Assembly: GCF_022818495.1 (NCBI RefSeq)
Contig: NZ_CP089291.1
Coordinates: 2,931,501 to 2,995,500 of the forward strand
Source of the DNA: Fodinisporobacter ferrooxydans
GTDB taxonomy: Bacteria > Bacillota > Bacilli > Tumebacillales > MYW30-H2
Reading direction: 5' to 3'
Length of the DNA stretch: 64,000 bases
Positions 43,718-53,346 of this stretch are shown here, piece after piece (within the stretch, counting starts at the first letter, position 1; the number at the start of each line of letters is the position of its first letter). The notes under the pieces are model-generated. The model did not search any database. It saw only the letters and a list, made by a program, of their open reading frames with translations, and was not told the DNA's origin. The position numbers and the translations under genes were made by a program.

Positions 43718-44182
43718 ATGAAAGATGAACAATTGCGTGGAGTACTTATAAAAGCAAATAATTGGGACGGCGTTTTCAAAACACTAGTATCAACTATTTC
43801 ATTCGTATCTTACAATTGGTGGGTTAAGGATATCGATGCATACTTAGGTACTGATCTCCGTATTAACAGTTCCCTTAATGGGCACGTTCTGGGAACTGAT
43901 TTAACGAAGGAAATCGTGGATCTTGAAGTCATAATCTTTGGAAAATTCGTGACTTTCCCAAGAGATTATAAAGGAAACGTAGATATTGAATCGTATGAAG
44001 AATTTCAATCCTCAGACGCTCAAATTATTCTCTTAGTTGTTGATGGATATTATTTTGAATTTTACTTCAAGGATACCGATTTAACAAACACTGTTGCAGA
44101 AATCGCTCGTAGAAAAGGTTTTAAAAGGGTCGAATTGATTGCTGGTGAAAATGACGGACGTACATGTATGGATGTTTGGTAA
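43718..44182 (+). CDS. DUF2691-like hypothetical protein
   Basis: The 154-residue soluble protein (LRGVLIKANNWDGVFKTLVS ... YNWWVKDIDAYLG ... AQIILLVVDGYYFEFYFKD) resembles, from memory, the DUF2691 family of Bacillus. No catalytic motif is visible. Acidic and without membrane segments. The end (IARRKGFKRVELI) suggests a mixed alpha/beta fold. Confidence 0.6.
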   Translation: MKDEQLRGVLIKANNWDGVFKTLVSTISFVSYNWWVKDIDAYLGTDLRINSSLNGHVLGTDLTKEIVDLEVIIFGKFVTFPRDYKGNVDIESYEEFQSSDAQIILLVVDGYYFEFYFKDTDLTNTVAEIARRKGFKRVELIAGENDGRTCMDVW

Positions 44183-44220
44183 CAAGATATTAAGTAAGTC
44201 ATCCGTTCGTGGGATACTTT

Positions 44221-44637
44221 TTAGTTTTTCTCACCAAGTGGTTCCCAAAATGCATATCCTCCACCAGGACACGCAACTAGAAGAAATCCATTTGATCCAC
44301 TTAGTTGCCAACTTTCGTATTGCGAACTATCACTATATACATCCAAATATAACACGTTATCGAACTCAACAATCAAGTCCGAGCTAAGTTCCATATGAAA
44401 AACGTTGGTGATTGATTTACCAATCAAATTACGTTTCATTTCTTCAAATGCATCCTTTTCATATGTTGAACGACCAGTTTTACGTTGTTGGCAACCAACA
44501 ATGATTTTTTCTTTATCTCTAAGTCTCCAAAAACTTTGAATGTATAGACTGCCGTTTTCAAACGAAATATTCGGCAACTCTGATTCCGTGTCGATTTCCT
44601 CTACTTTCTGGTTAATAAAAATCTGGAAATCAATATC
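44221..44637 (-). pseudogene. Hypothetical gene truncated by the IS insertion
   Basis: The frame (FINQKVEEIDTESELPNISF ... GRSTYEKDAFEEMKRNLIGK ... GGGYAFWEPLGEKN) stays open upstream of its first TTG right up to the IS boundary at 44643, so the 5' end was cut off. The family may be a DUF6188-like immunity/unknown type; this is weak. On the other side of the IS I could not find the missing N-terminus. Confidence 0.6.
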
Positions 44638-44643
44638 ACTTAA

Positions 44644-46101
44644 CTTGAGTCTTGCAAAAATTTTGCTGTAGAAATTTGGCGAAGCCTGTCAAATCTTTAG
44701 AACCTTTGTCGCATTGAAAAAATAATAAAGGACACCTGTCATCTTTTGCGGAAATTATAAGTTACCACACAAATAATCCCAAAAGAGGAGATGTCCACTT
44801 TCATGGTAACTTTGTATTCTGCTATCGTCAAGTTTATTTTGGCAATGCAATTGCAATTTACAGCGCCACAACGGAACCATCTCCTTCACATCATGCAAGG
44901 AATTATTTTGTGTGAAGGGCGTAAAACCATTACACAAATTCGAAGCTCTACGAATTCCTATCGTCATCTCAGTTGCATGACGAAATTCTTGAAACACTCA
45001 CCTTGGTGTGTAAACCGAATGCAAAAACGCCGTATGCAGTTTTTGTTGGAAAAGATCAGGCGTAAGCATTCTAAAAAGGGAGATACCCGATCCATCGTAT
45101 TCTTGATCATCGATGATACGAGCTGTAAAAAAGATGTTTCTACCAAACATATTGAAGCACTTGATTTTCATTTTTCCCATGATGAAGGGAAAGGTGTGTG
45201 GTCCCATTGTTTAGTTACCGCCCATCTTGTTAGCGAAGGGTATTCCTTCGCATGGGATTTCCGACCCTACTTTCGTGAGGGATACTGTAATGTCAACCAA
45301 ATTCCATTCAAGAGCAAAAATGATTTGGCTCTGGAACTCATTCAAAGCTATGAAGCATCTGATGATGAGTTGGTTTATGTTCTAATGGATAGTTGGTATA
45401 CCAGCAAGAAAATCATAGATGCATGTAATGCAAAAGGGTTTCACATTATTGCTGCCGTTAAAACCAATCGCAAAATCCGCCCTGCGGGCATTCGAATTCA
45501 GATTGCTGAATTTGCAACGAATTATATTCACCAGTCCGATCTCCACTCTGTTACCGTGGGGAATCAGAACATGTACTGGGTATATGAATATGAAGGCCCG
45601 CTGGCAGACGTTGAAAATGTTAAAGTCTTGCTCTCCTGGGAAAAGGAATTCGATTCAAGCAAAACACCGTTTTGTATCCTTTGCACAGATCAAACGTTGG
45701 ATCTCGAAACCATCCTTCGGTATTATCAAGTGCGCTGGAATATTGAAACCGGATATCGATATTTTAAGGAGATGCTAGGCTTTGACCAATATCAATTGCA
45801 ATCGTTTTATGCCATTCAGCGTTATTGGGCAATTCAATTCTTGGTCTACAATTTTCTTGAATTACAACGAAACGAATGGTCCACTGAGCAGGATCCAATG
45901 ACGTTAGGGGACGTAGTACGTCGAATTCGAAAGGAATATTTCGGACAAATCGTTACCTACGTCTATCAACAAGCCCTAGCTCAACGACCTCTTTTCGAAG
46001 TGTTAGACGAATTGAAACTAAGTGCCTAATTGCTGTTTTTACGAACACACTATACGTGTGCCCATTTTTCGGCCTAATCGGCCCAAAATGCAAGACTCAA
46101 G
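44644..46101 (+). mobile_element. IS4-superfamily insertion sequence, copy 1
   Basis: The 1458-bp element has inverted ends (cttgagtcttgca / tgcaagactcaag) and an apparent 8-bp target duplication tcacttaa (44636-44643 and 46102-46109). It is, by eye, identical to copy 2 at 60106-61563, indicating recent movement. It interrupts a hypothetical gene in the island. Confidence 0.9.
44791..46029 (+). CDS. IS4-superfamily transposase (copy 1)
   Basis: The 412-residue DDE transposase has first Asp in FLIIDDTSCKKD, second Asp in YVLMDSWYTSKK, and Glu in the Y-x2-R-x3-E-x6-K signature YYQVRWNIETGYRYFKEM, which is diagnostic of the IS4 superfamily (IS4/IS701-like). The frame is complete. AGAGGAG abuts ATG 44791; ATG 44803 would have better spacing. 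It appears functional. Confidence 0.9.
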   Translation: MSTFMVTLYSAIVKFILAMQLQFTAPQRNHLLHIMQGIILCEGRKTITQIRSSTNSYRHLSCMTKFLKHSPWCVNRMQKRRMQFLLEKIRRKHSKKGDTRSIVFLIIDDTSCKKDVSTKHIEALDFHFSHDEGKGVWSHCLVTAHLVSEGYSFAWDFRPYFREGYCNVNQIPFKSKNDLALELIQSYEASDDELVYVLMDSWYTSKKIIDACNAKGFHIIAAVKTNRKIRPAGIRIQIAEFATNYIHQSDLHSVTVGNQNMYWVYEYEGPLADVENVKVLLSWEKEFDSSKTPFCILCTDQTLDLETILRYYQVRWNIETGYRYFKEMLGFDQYQLQSFYAIQRYWAIQFLVYNFLELQRNEWSTEQDPMTLGDVVRRIRKEYFGQIVTYVYQQALAQRPLFEVLDELKLSA

Positions 46102-46109
46102 TCACTTAA

Positions 46110-46702
46110 CTTAATGTCCAAGATCGAGCCACCTCATAGTGTGATGTTGTATTTAATTTTATCACGATAAAGGTGTAACTGTTTATCACCATTTGGGTGG
46201 GTCATTCTCCAAAAAATGGTGGGTGGCATTGAGGTGACTAGTAACCGCTGGTAAACAAATGGTACAAACCCTGAAGTTACCAGAACCGCAAAAAAATTTT
46301 TATGAGTGATTTTCCATTTCAAATAAACGTTTCTGCACATCATAGGGTGGCATCCCTGTGCAGTATGAATTGCGGCTATGGGATTACTGCTGACGTTGAT
46401 GGTATAGAGATTCGGAAAATTGACGTGAATGTGTGCGTTGATCTAGGCGTATACCAATACGAACATGCCCCTCCTCTTACTGACCCGTGGCTACCCCTAC
46501 TCCTGTAATACATTTTAAAATTGATTACAGCGGCAACATCTTCATTTACAATACGATCAGCAACGAAAAAATGCGAACCCTGCCCGTTGAGTTCGCCGCT
46601 GTGAGATATGTATTGCTGTCCTCTCTTATATTTTATCAACCTTCTGTTCAAGAGTGATTGGTAGACTACTTTGCTTTTTAGGTAACTTCTTCACCTGTGT
46701 TA
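46110..46702. other. 593-bp gap, decayed sequence
   Basis: No credible complete gene. Around 46400-46500 a coding-like remnant (IDVNVCVDLGVYQYEHA) resembles a stretch near 41870, so both may be decayed copies of one small gene. Confidence 0.45.
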
Positions 46703-46803
46703 TTATTCGTAGAATTAAAATTCTATGTTGTATCAATACCAAAAACATGCTATATTATTCGCAGAACACACTGAATACACGATTTTTATTGTTCGTAGAA
46801 CAC
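46703..46803. promoter_or_regulatory. Three repeats upstream of the recombinase
   Basis: ttattcgtagaa (46703), ttattcgcagaacac (46755) and ttgttcgtagaacac (46789) share the core TTCGYAGAA. They lie just upstream of the tyrosine recombinase and may be its binding sites or autoregulatory operators; this is inference. Confidence 0.5.
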
Positions 46804-46824
46804 ATCTAAGAGGGGCGATTCATC

Positions 46825-47724
46825 ATGTCACATCTAGAAAAATTTCTTAACTGGTTACATACTGAAGGCAAAGACGAGAAAACAATCCAAGCGTACAAAA
46901 CGACTGTTTCCCAATTTCTAGAATGGTATTCAGGTACAATGGGGCATCAACATCTAACTGAAGTAAAGCCGATTGACGTGAAGGAATACATAAATCACAT
47001 GAAGCACGTTCTGAATCGTAAACAGGCGACCATCAATAAGTCCACGGCATCACTGAAGACGTTCTTTGCGTTTTTGGCTGACAACGGAACCATTACGGAT
47101 AACCCGATGACCAGAATCAAACTGCAACGGATTCCAACCGTGCAAACCGACAGTTCAACAAAATGGCTGACCAGAACGGAACAAGAACGTTTCATCAGCT
47201 ATGTTGAATTAGAGAAAAACGAGTTTAAACGGCTGCGAAACCTTACCATCATTGACCTGATGTTATACGCAGGATTACGTGTGGCAGAAGTTGAGGAACT
47301 GAAGCTGGATGACATCAAAGTGAATGGAAATGTGGAAATTACGATTCGGGAAGGAAAAAAAGACAAGTACGCCATCGTGACGTTGCACAACAAGCACTCG
47401 AAGAACGTTCGCAACTGGTTAAAATATCGAGAAACACTGACTAATCCCATTCACACAGATTCACCATTCGTATTCGTCTCAGAACGTAGTGAAAAACTGG
47501 GTTCCCGTGGTATTCAGGTAATGCTAGATAAATATGCAAAATTAGCAAACATGGAAAACATCACGCCACACCGATTCCGTCATTCTTTCTGCAAGAACTT
47601 GGCGAACGCAGGAACACCGATTGAAGTCATTAGACGATTGGCACGTCATGAGTCGATACAAACAACAGCTATTTACGTTGACCCATCGTATAAAGAACAA
47701 TTGGACGCACTGGAACGAATTTGA
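46825..47724 (+). CDS. Tyrosine recombinase (XerC/XerD-like integrase)
   Basis: The 299-residue protein has the N-terminal SAM-like DNA-binding domain (LEKFLNWLHTEGKDEKTIQAY) and the full catalytic set: Arg in YAGLRVAEVEEL, Lys in REGKKDKY, HRFRHSF (H-x-x-R), RRLARHES (His) and TTAIYVD (Tyr). It should be active. GAGGGGCG precedes the ATG. It lies in mid-island, not beside the att site, so it may be a separate passenger rather than the enzyme that inserted the island. Confidence 0.9.
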   Translation: MSHLEKFLNWLHTEGKDEKTIQAYKTTVSQFLEWYSGTMGHQHLTEVKPIDVKEYINHMKHVLNRKQATINKSTASLKTFFAFLADNGTITDNPMTRIKLQRIPTVQTDSSTKWLTRTEQERFISYVELEKNEFKRLRNLTIIDLMLYAGLRVAEVEELKLDDIKVNGNVEITIREGKKDKYAIVTLHNKHSKNVRNWLKYRETLTNPIHTDSPFVFVSERSEKLGSRGIQVMLDKYAKLANMENITPHRFRHSFCKNLANAGTPIEVIRRLARHESIQTTAIYVDPSYKEQLDALERI

Positions 47725-48016
47725 CAGCCTAAAAAAGGGCTGTTTCTTTATATGCGTAAATATCTATAAATTTAACGAACATTCGCAAATTTAAAATCAA
47801 TCTTTACGAACAACATAAGGAACGGAATAATGCGGCTTCAGGACAGGTGTAAAATCTGATTGTAATAGTATACTTTTACGAATGGATAGTCATTATTTGA
47901 ATGGGTGACGATCAGTCGTTGTTTGGCTCTGTTGAAGTACCGGGCAGTAATGCAAAATAAAGTTACCAATGAATTATGGTAATATTAGTTTATATATTAG
48001 ATAGGAGACTTTAAAT

Positions 48017-48493
48017 ATGAATTTTCGGCATGTACTTGAATCCGACTACATTCCAGTGATAATCGTAATCGATGATTGGTGGGGTGGTCGGCATATGGCT
48101 GACATGTTGCCAAAATCATTTTTTCAACATTTTCAAGAAACAAGCTTTATAGCTGAACAAGACAATGTAATAATTGGCTTCTTAATCGGATTTGTGTCGC
48201 AAACATATCCGACTGAATCGTATATTCACTTTATTGGTGTTCATCCAGATCATAGGAAAGATGGAATTGCAAAATATCTATACCAGATGTTCTTCGATAA
48301 AGTTCAAGAGAAGGGATGTAAAATAGTTCGTTGCGTCACATCACCAGTGAACAAAACTTCAATCGCTTTTCACACACGAATTGGATTCCAAATTGTTAAA
48401 GGAACAAGCGAGGTTGATGGTGTACCAGTTACCGTTGATTATGATGGAAAAGGACAAGATCGAGTTTTATTTGTGAAAGAATTGTTGCGATAG
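48017..48493 (+). CDS. GNAT family N-acetyltransferase
   Basis: The 158-residue protein has the acetyl-CoA fold: FIAEQDNVIIGFLIGFV, then IHFIGVHPDHRKDGIAKYLY (V-x-P-x-x-R/Q-x-x-G-x-G/A motif) and NKTSIAFHTRIGFQIV. The substrate is unknown. AGGAGACTTTAAAT precedes the ATG. Confidence 0.87.
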   Translation: MNFRHVLESDYIPVIIVIDDWWGGRHMADMLPKSFFQHFQETSFIAEQDNVIIGFLIGFVSQTYPTESYIHFIGVHPDHRKDGIAKYLYQMFFDKVQEKGCKIVRCVTSPVNKTSIAFHTRIGFQIVKGTSEVDGVPVTVDYDGKGQDRVLFVKELLR

Positions 48494-48878
48494 TTGCATT
48501 TTGCTATTGTTCTAACGGGAGTCAATATTTAAGGAACTACTGATAAAGCTGTTCTTTTCTTTTGTTATTGAAGTATTTGGAAGTTATATTCAATAAGAAC
48601 TTAATAAGGAATGTTCCGATTATTTATTGAATTTGATACTTACCAATAAAATCAGGAGTTACTCGATGAGAAATTTCGTTCAGAGAATTTCAGCAATTGA
48701 AATTCCTACTTAACAAGTGTTGTAAGTCGTGTAGGTCAAAGTGGGAATATGTGCTAAATTAGGTACTGAACAAATGTTTGTTTTTCGGGTTGACTATCGT
48801 GAAATTTAACGAGCTTACGAACCGTTTTTCAAGCGAATCAGCAAGTGAAGAGCACTTGATCACAAGGAGGTATGGGAC
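48494..48878. other. 385-bp gap, nothing recognised
   Basis: Intergenic sequence with no gene, repeat or clear regulatory structure that I can support. Confidence 0.5.
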
Positions 48879-49316
48879 ATGAAGATCCATCGAATAGATC
48901 ATGTGAGTGTAAACGTAAATGACCTTTCAGCAGCTAAAGCGTTTTTTCTCGATTTGGGACTTGAAGTACAAGGGGAATGGGAAATGGAAGGAGAGTGGTT
49001 GGGTCAGCTAGTTGGGCTTACTGACGTTAAAACAGCATGTGTAGGATTGCGAACGCCAGATGGTCAGGCATGGATAGAGCTAGTCAAATTTTATACGCCG
49101 TCAGATGAACAAGATATTCAGAAACCCTTTGCAAATACGCTGGGTATCCGACATATTGCATTTGCTGTTGAAGATATTGAAGCCATTGTTGCCAAATTGA
49201 AAAAGAAAGGCACGGAAATCTTTAGTGAGATACAGCAATATGAAGAAAGTTATAAGTTATGCTACGTTCGTGGACCAGAGGGAATTATTTTGGAGTTGGC
49301 GGAGCAAATCAAATAA
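48879..49316 (+). CDS. VOC/glyoxalase-family protein
   Basis: The 145-residue protein starts KIHRIDHVSVNVNDLSAAKAFF and shows two beta-alpha-beta3 units, with metal-ligand positions His in IDHVSV, Glu in AWIELV, His in IRHIAF and Glu in IILELAEQ. It belongs to the vicinal oxygen chelate superfamily (glyoxalase I, methylmalonyl-CoA epimerase, resistance enzymes). The reaction is not determinable. CACAAGGAGGT precedes the ATG. Confidence 0.88.
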   Translation: MKIHRIDHVSVNVNDLSAAKAFFLDLGLEVQGEWEMEGEWLGQLVGLTDVKTACVGLRTPDGQAWIELVKFYTPSDEQDIQKPFANTLGIRHIAFAVEDIEAIVAKLKKKGTEIFSEIQQYEESYKLCYVRGPEGIILELAEQIK

Positions 49317-49689
49317 GAAGACGATATGCTGACTCATATTGAGAAACACTTTCGCTTGTCTTAATCACACTGTTATCCTCAGACTGGACGGTTGTCTTTC
49401 TTATGGGCAGTCGTTCTTTCTCCTTGTTGAACAAACGGGATAAATAGTTCATATAACCGTTTTTATCATGGGTGGTTTTTCTTTTAGTCATAAACAACAA
49501 ATGATAACAATTTTTAATACTTTAACACGCTAAAGCAAATTCTATCTGGGGGGTCGAGGTTTTCCATCAGCGACGTTTTCGGACGCTACAACAGACGTTC
49601 CAATACCAATCAGACGTACATAACTGGCTGTAATCGGAAATCCATGACTAGTCAGTATACCAATCGGACAAATATGTTGCTTACATTCG

Positions 49690-49719
49690 GACATCGGTGT
49701 CCGTTAGGACAGTTTTGTC
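49690..49719. repeat. Paired 12-bp palindromes, locus 3
   Basis: gacatcggtgtc (49690) and gacagttttgtc (49708), both perfect GACA-N4-TGTC, 18 bp apart. The pair is an inverted near-copy of locus 1. Confidence 0.72.
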
Positions 49720-50030
49720 TGGTCTCTATAGATTCGGATTTACCGACCTTGGGACATGGAATAAAACTGTTGAACGGGAAATATACGAAATGAACCACAA
49801 ATGGGCGTAATGCTCGTTTTTTTCTGAGTATGTACCGTCCATACCGTTCCTGACCGCTTTGGCGGCAAGAACGACAGGGTGTCTCAATAACGACCAGACA
49901 CGGATGACGGGTTCCAAATAAGTGATACACGTTCTTGTTTCATACAATACATACTCTAGCGTTTTTACTAAGGAATGTATCTTATGATGTAAAAAACATG
50001 ACATCGGAAATTTTTGTCTGGTTACGTCAG

Positions 50031-50059
50031 GACAACTTTGTCATGGGGACAGTTTTGTC
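50031..50059. repeat. Paired 12-bp palindromes, locus 4
   Basis: gacaactttgtc (50031) and gacagttttgtc (50048) are perfect sites 17 bp apart, followed by tggtc. The block is an inverted near-copy of locus 2, with the same 17-bp spacing. Confidence 0.75.
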
Positions 50060-50401
50060 TGGTCAGTGTACCTATCTAACATCAGGGAATGTGTTTGCGA
50101 ATTAGACGTAGAAAACGTTGTTGGCGACTGAAAACATACAAGAATAAAAGACTTACCCTTCGGGGACTTCGGTATAGAATACCTCAGTCTATTTTAACAG
50201 ATTATGTCTATAACTAGCATTACTGAGGACTAGTCCGAGGTGATGCATGGAGGCGAAGCCGACATATTTATATCACTACTTTCCCTCTAAGGAAAAACGC
50301 TGAAAACCCGCATCATTACTGACATTTTTCACGATTTTACTACGTTTCAGGTGGTAGGAAACATACAAGAGGACACAAAGTTCCTCCCGTATTTTTGACG
50401 T

Positions 50402-51162
50402 TTATATTTCACTGTTCAGCCATTTTACTAGCAACGTCCTCATACGTTTGCTGGGAACGTACAATTGGTCGGGCTTACCATCTCGTACGGCAGAACGGAA
50501 TACCCATTGAAGCAAATCAGACAACGCCAACAAGTCTTCATCGACTTGGACATTATGTTGGCTGAAGAAACGCTTCTCAAACGGGTTCATGTAACGGTTT
50601 AGACAGAAGGCAAGAACGGTCTTGTGACGGTACTTGTTCGTCGCACGTAGATTAAACGCTGTGAAACATGCCTGACCAATTGGTTCAGTGTTGTCCTTTG
50701 GTTCTTCCTTGATGAACCCTTTGCCTTGTATTTTCTTCTTGAAGTCCTTGAAAATTGTCCAGAGGAAAATGTCGGCACTGGCGTTGGTTACGTTCCTGTA
50801 ATAGTTGTACAGGTGGTTCGTCAATCGTTTGACTTTACCGCTGTTGTGTGGATTCTCAAACCAACGTTTTGACAATGACCTGTCTGTATCGCCAATATCG
50901 TTCAGCTTACCTTCATAAATGTGAATCAGTTTCTTCAAGTAAAAACGGTTTTCAGGAACGTCTAACTTCGGCTTCAATACAAATCTACCGCCTTCTTTGA
51001 CTACGGCGTAATAATTGTACTGAATACCGTGCAGGTCATAATAATAACGCTGAAGTTGACCATCGAACAGATAGGTCATTATATACACTTGGTCGAACAA
51101 TTGAAATAATGTATCTGGTTGCAAAGGTGTGACGCTAATGGTGAGCTCACCATTAGCGTCAT
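50402..51162 (-). pseudogene. C-terminal remnant of a DEAD/DEAH helicase-like protein
   Basis: The frame encodes TISVTPLQPDTLFQLFDQVYI and ends ALSDLLQWVFRSAVRDGKPDQLY followed by VPSKRMRTLLVKWL, the pattern I associate with helicase-like proteins of phages and integrative elements. It lacks the N-terminal ATP-binding motifs. The first residues of the frame (51163-51202) are antisense to an integrase remnant, so the true gene was cut at the palindrome 51130-51161. The family call is from memory and uncertain. Confidence 0.55.
51130..51161. repeat. 32-bp perfect palindrome at a deletion junction
   Basis: Two 16-base arms (tgacgctaatggtgag and its complement) meet at a central GAGCTC. It lies exactly where the helicase-like remnant (minus) meets the integrase remnant (plus). 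No T-run follows, so it is not a plain terminator. Confidence 0.9.
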
Positions 51163-51360
51163 ACTCATGCCTTTCTTTTATTGCAACAAGGAGTGCACCC
51201 AAAGATTGTTAGCGAGCGTCTTGGTCACTCAACTATAAATATTACGTTGGACACATATTCACATGTTCTTCCCGGACTGCAAGAACAGGTCGCCAAAGAT
51301 TTCGGAGATGCTTTATTTGGTTCAAAACGTCAGAATCAAATTACCGCTTTATCTGAGTAA
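51157..51360 (+). pseudogene. C-terminal stub of a phage-type integrase
   Basis: The 67 residues RHTHAFLLLQQGVHPKIVSE ... RLGHSTINITLDTYSHVLPG onward hold the last catalytic residues (R-H-x-x, H in GHS, Tyr in DTYSHV) of a phage-type tyrosine integrase, complete to its TAA at 51358-51360. Everything before the R-H-T-H box is missing. It sits 63 bp from the right att repeat, where an island integrase is expected, so it is probably the remains of the original enzyme. Confidence 0.85.
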
Positions 51361-51395
51361 AGATTTGCAAAAGATTTGCAGTTTAATGCCTGACT

Positions 51396-51423
51396 AAAAA
51401 GATCGCGGTTCATCGGATATCCG

Positions 51424-51433
<10 letters not shown>
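51396..51433 (-). terminator. Terminator of tRNA-Ser
   Basis: On the minus strand, CGCGGTT ... AACCGCG with an inner TCGGATATCCGA forms a strong stem, followed by a short T-run (51396-51400). It lies just after the tRNA 3' end. Confidence 0.8.
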
Positions 51434-51539
<106 letters not shown>

Positions 51540-51823
51540 ATGGTTATGAAACGTCTCCTATACTTTGAAAGACATACACCAGTATGTAAAACTATCTGTC
51601 CAATACACGTTACGAGCGTGCCTTCCAGTACAACAGATATTATATTGCCTGGCTATGACAAAGTCAATATACGGACGCGCTTGCTGATGAGTTCCCACGA
51701 TAATGATTTTTCATTTTATTTTGAGATAGGCAACGTTCTCGATGACTAACAACATTCTCATGTATCTTGCAACAATAGCAACGGGCGTTTTTATTTTCCT
51801 CAAAAATTCCAAATTTGTCTAAT

Positions 51824-52123
51824 CTGAATATTGCCATGTGAATGAACCAGGCTTGCCATGTTTTTGAGCCACTTCGGACAGAGTTTTGAGCCACCTTTGC
51901 CATGATGAGAGCCATTGCGAAAATTAACTCAAAAGGCTTTACATGGAGAGTGGGCATGATAGGCTCTATGCCAGGCGATGTGCTTGTTTTTAGGATATCG
52001 CCCTTATCGCTACAAATCATGCCCGTAGAGGCTCCATGTCAAGCCTTACGCACCCATTTTATGTAAAAAATAAAGTGGCTCACTATGATGGCAGAAGTGG
52101 CTCTCTCGTATGGCAATATTCAG
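51824..52123. mobile_element. 300-bp non-autonomous element with 14-bp inverted ends
   Basis: ctgaatattgccat (51824-51837) and its exact complement (52110-52123) bound a 300-bp segment. Inside, gagccac-containing repeats occur twice near the left end (about 51868 and 51889) and, inverted (gtggctc), twice near the right end (about 52077 and 52096), the subterminal repeat layout of IS21-like ends. No transposase is encoded. Confidence 0.65.
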
Positions 52124-52603
52124 TATATCCTTTAACAACGGATGTTTTCGATAAATCGAAACGAAATTCTGTTCCCGGATGTTCCCTAAAGGTAAAGGGA
52201 GAAATCCGGCGGGGTAAACTGTACCATCATGGGCAACAAAAATAATTCCTTTGCCATCACGCGTTCCCTTGGTCGAGTGGTTTCCCAAAAAACTAACATA
52301 GGTTTTAAGTTAAAATTAAATCTATCCATTCTTTCACCTCATCGTAAGAACTATTCATAGTGATATAGGTTGAATATACACCCATTTGGTGATGCAAATG
52401 AATGCTCGGATAAAATCGACTCAATTTGTTCGATTTTTAAACGTAATCGACATAAAAGGCGCACCATTATTGGTACGCCACAGTGTTAAAATTGTTTTGA
52501 ATTTATAAAATGTCATGCGCGGAAGTCTACCTTTTGTCCTTTTTTAAAAAATAAATATTGCAATGAATTCAATTGTGTAAGATTGTAATAATATTATATT
52601 CAT
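52124..52603. other. 480-bp gap with one hairpin
   Basis: No gene seen. At 52458-52479 a stem (ggcgcacca / tggtacgcc, one mismatch) is followed on the minus strand by TTTTAT and may terminate the XRE gene at 52604, although it lies 120 bp beyond its stop. Confidence 0.45.
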
Positions 52604-53236
52604 TTAAAGAAATGTGCCTGTAATAAGCATTTCTACTATGCCACGAATTTTGATAGTATCTTTTTGATACAATACAGGAGGAATACTTTTTGTTTGCAAA
52701 TAAGGAATCAACATGATTAAATCCTCACTTATATTCCAAACTCGACGTAAAATAGCGGTATTTCCATTCACACATACTGCTGCCATCTCTCCATTTTTAA
52801 CATCGGATGTTAAGCGTATTAGAACCCATGAATTATTATCCGAATCTACAGTTATACTATCCTCTTTTTTAATTCCATACCAAACATATTCACTATTTGA
52901 ATCGATCCATGATAAAGGTGTATTAAAATACGATTCGACATTATTTTGGGAAATTATATAATCTTCGCAGGGAATCTCAGTTACTTTCGGAACGCCCCAT
53001 TTATGATTGAGAAAAGTATTTATATCAAAATCTTTTCCAAGAATTAAATAATCAGTTGATACCATAAATATATAGGAAAATTTTTCAATTATATATAAAT
53101 TAGGCTCCCTTTTATTTGTTTCATACATGGCTAGCGTACTTTGAGATATATTTAATTTTTTTGCTAATTCAGCTTGAGATAAGCCGTGTTTTAAGCGGAG
53201 CTGTGCTAATCGTTCACCAATTGAGTTGTTTTCCAT
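52604..53236 (-). CDS. XRE-family regulator with degenerate S24/LexA-like C-terminus
   Basis: The 210-residue protein has a Cro/CI HTH (RLAQLRLKHGLSQAELAKKLNISQSTLAMYETN, in two parts) and a C-terminal domain similar to CI/LexA peptidases (SWVLIRLTSDVKNGEMAAVCV ... AILRRVW). The expected catalytic Lys is Arg (ILRRV), so self-cleavage is unlikely. It is divergent from the PilZ and EAL genes and likely controls them through the shared 170-bp intergenic region. ATG 53236 is used; GTG 53242 is possible. The region is very AT-rich relative to neighbours. Confidence 0.82.
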   Translation of the reverse strand: MENNSIGERLAQLRLKHGLSQAELAKKLNISQSTLAMYETNKREPNLYIIEKFSYIFMVSTDYLILGKDFDINTFLNHKWGVPKVTEIPCEDYIISQNNVESYFNTPLSWIDSNSEYVWYGIKKEDSITVDSDNNSWVLIRLTSDVKNGEMAAVCVNGNTAILRRVWNISEDLIMLIPYLQTKSIPPVLYQKDTIKIRGIVEMLITGTFL

Positions 53237-53346
53237 ACACACTTTATCCTTCTTTTTTAAAATAATATTAACATAGCAAATTTAAAAATATTGTAAAATG
53301 GTTGAAAAATTGCATTCACAAAATGATATTAAAATATGTATACAAA

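Larger units (their letters stand above)
49317..50401. other. 1.1-kb gap with repeat sites
   Basis: No convincing gene. It contains two blocks of paired GACA-N4-TGTC palindromes (49690-49719 and 50031-50059). The rest appears decayed. A 63-residue open frame at 49309-49500 on the minus strand lacks a ribosome binding site. Confidence 0.5.

Noticed and set aside
46302-46508. 68-residue open frame on the plus strand
   Set aside because: No ribosome binding site and it appears to be a decayed copy of sequence near 41870.
49309-49500. 63-residue minus-strand frame beside the VOC gene
   Set aside because: No ribosome binding site and no recognised pattern; it overlaps the end of the VOC gene.
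51163-51202. N-terminus of the minus-strand helicase-like frame
   Set aside because: These residues are antisense to the integrase stub and are not part of the original gene.
51664-52020. 118-residue minus-strand frame
   Set aside because: It lies mostly inside the 300-bp non-autonomous element and has no protein-like pattern or ribosome binding site.
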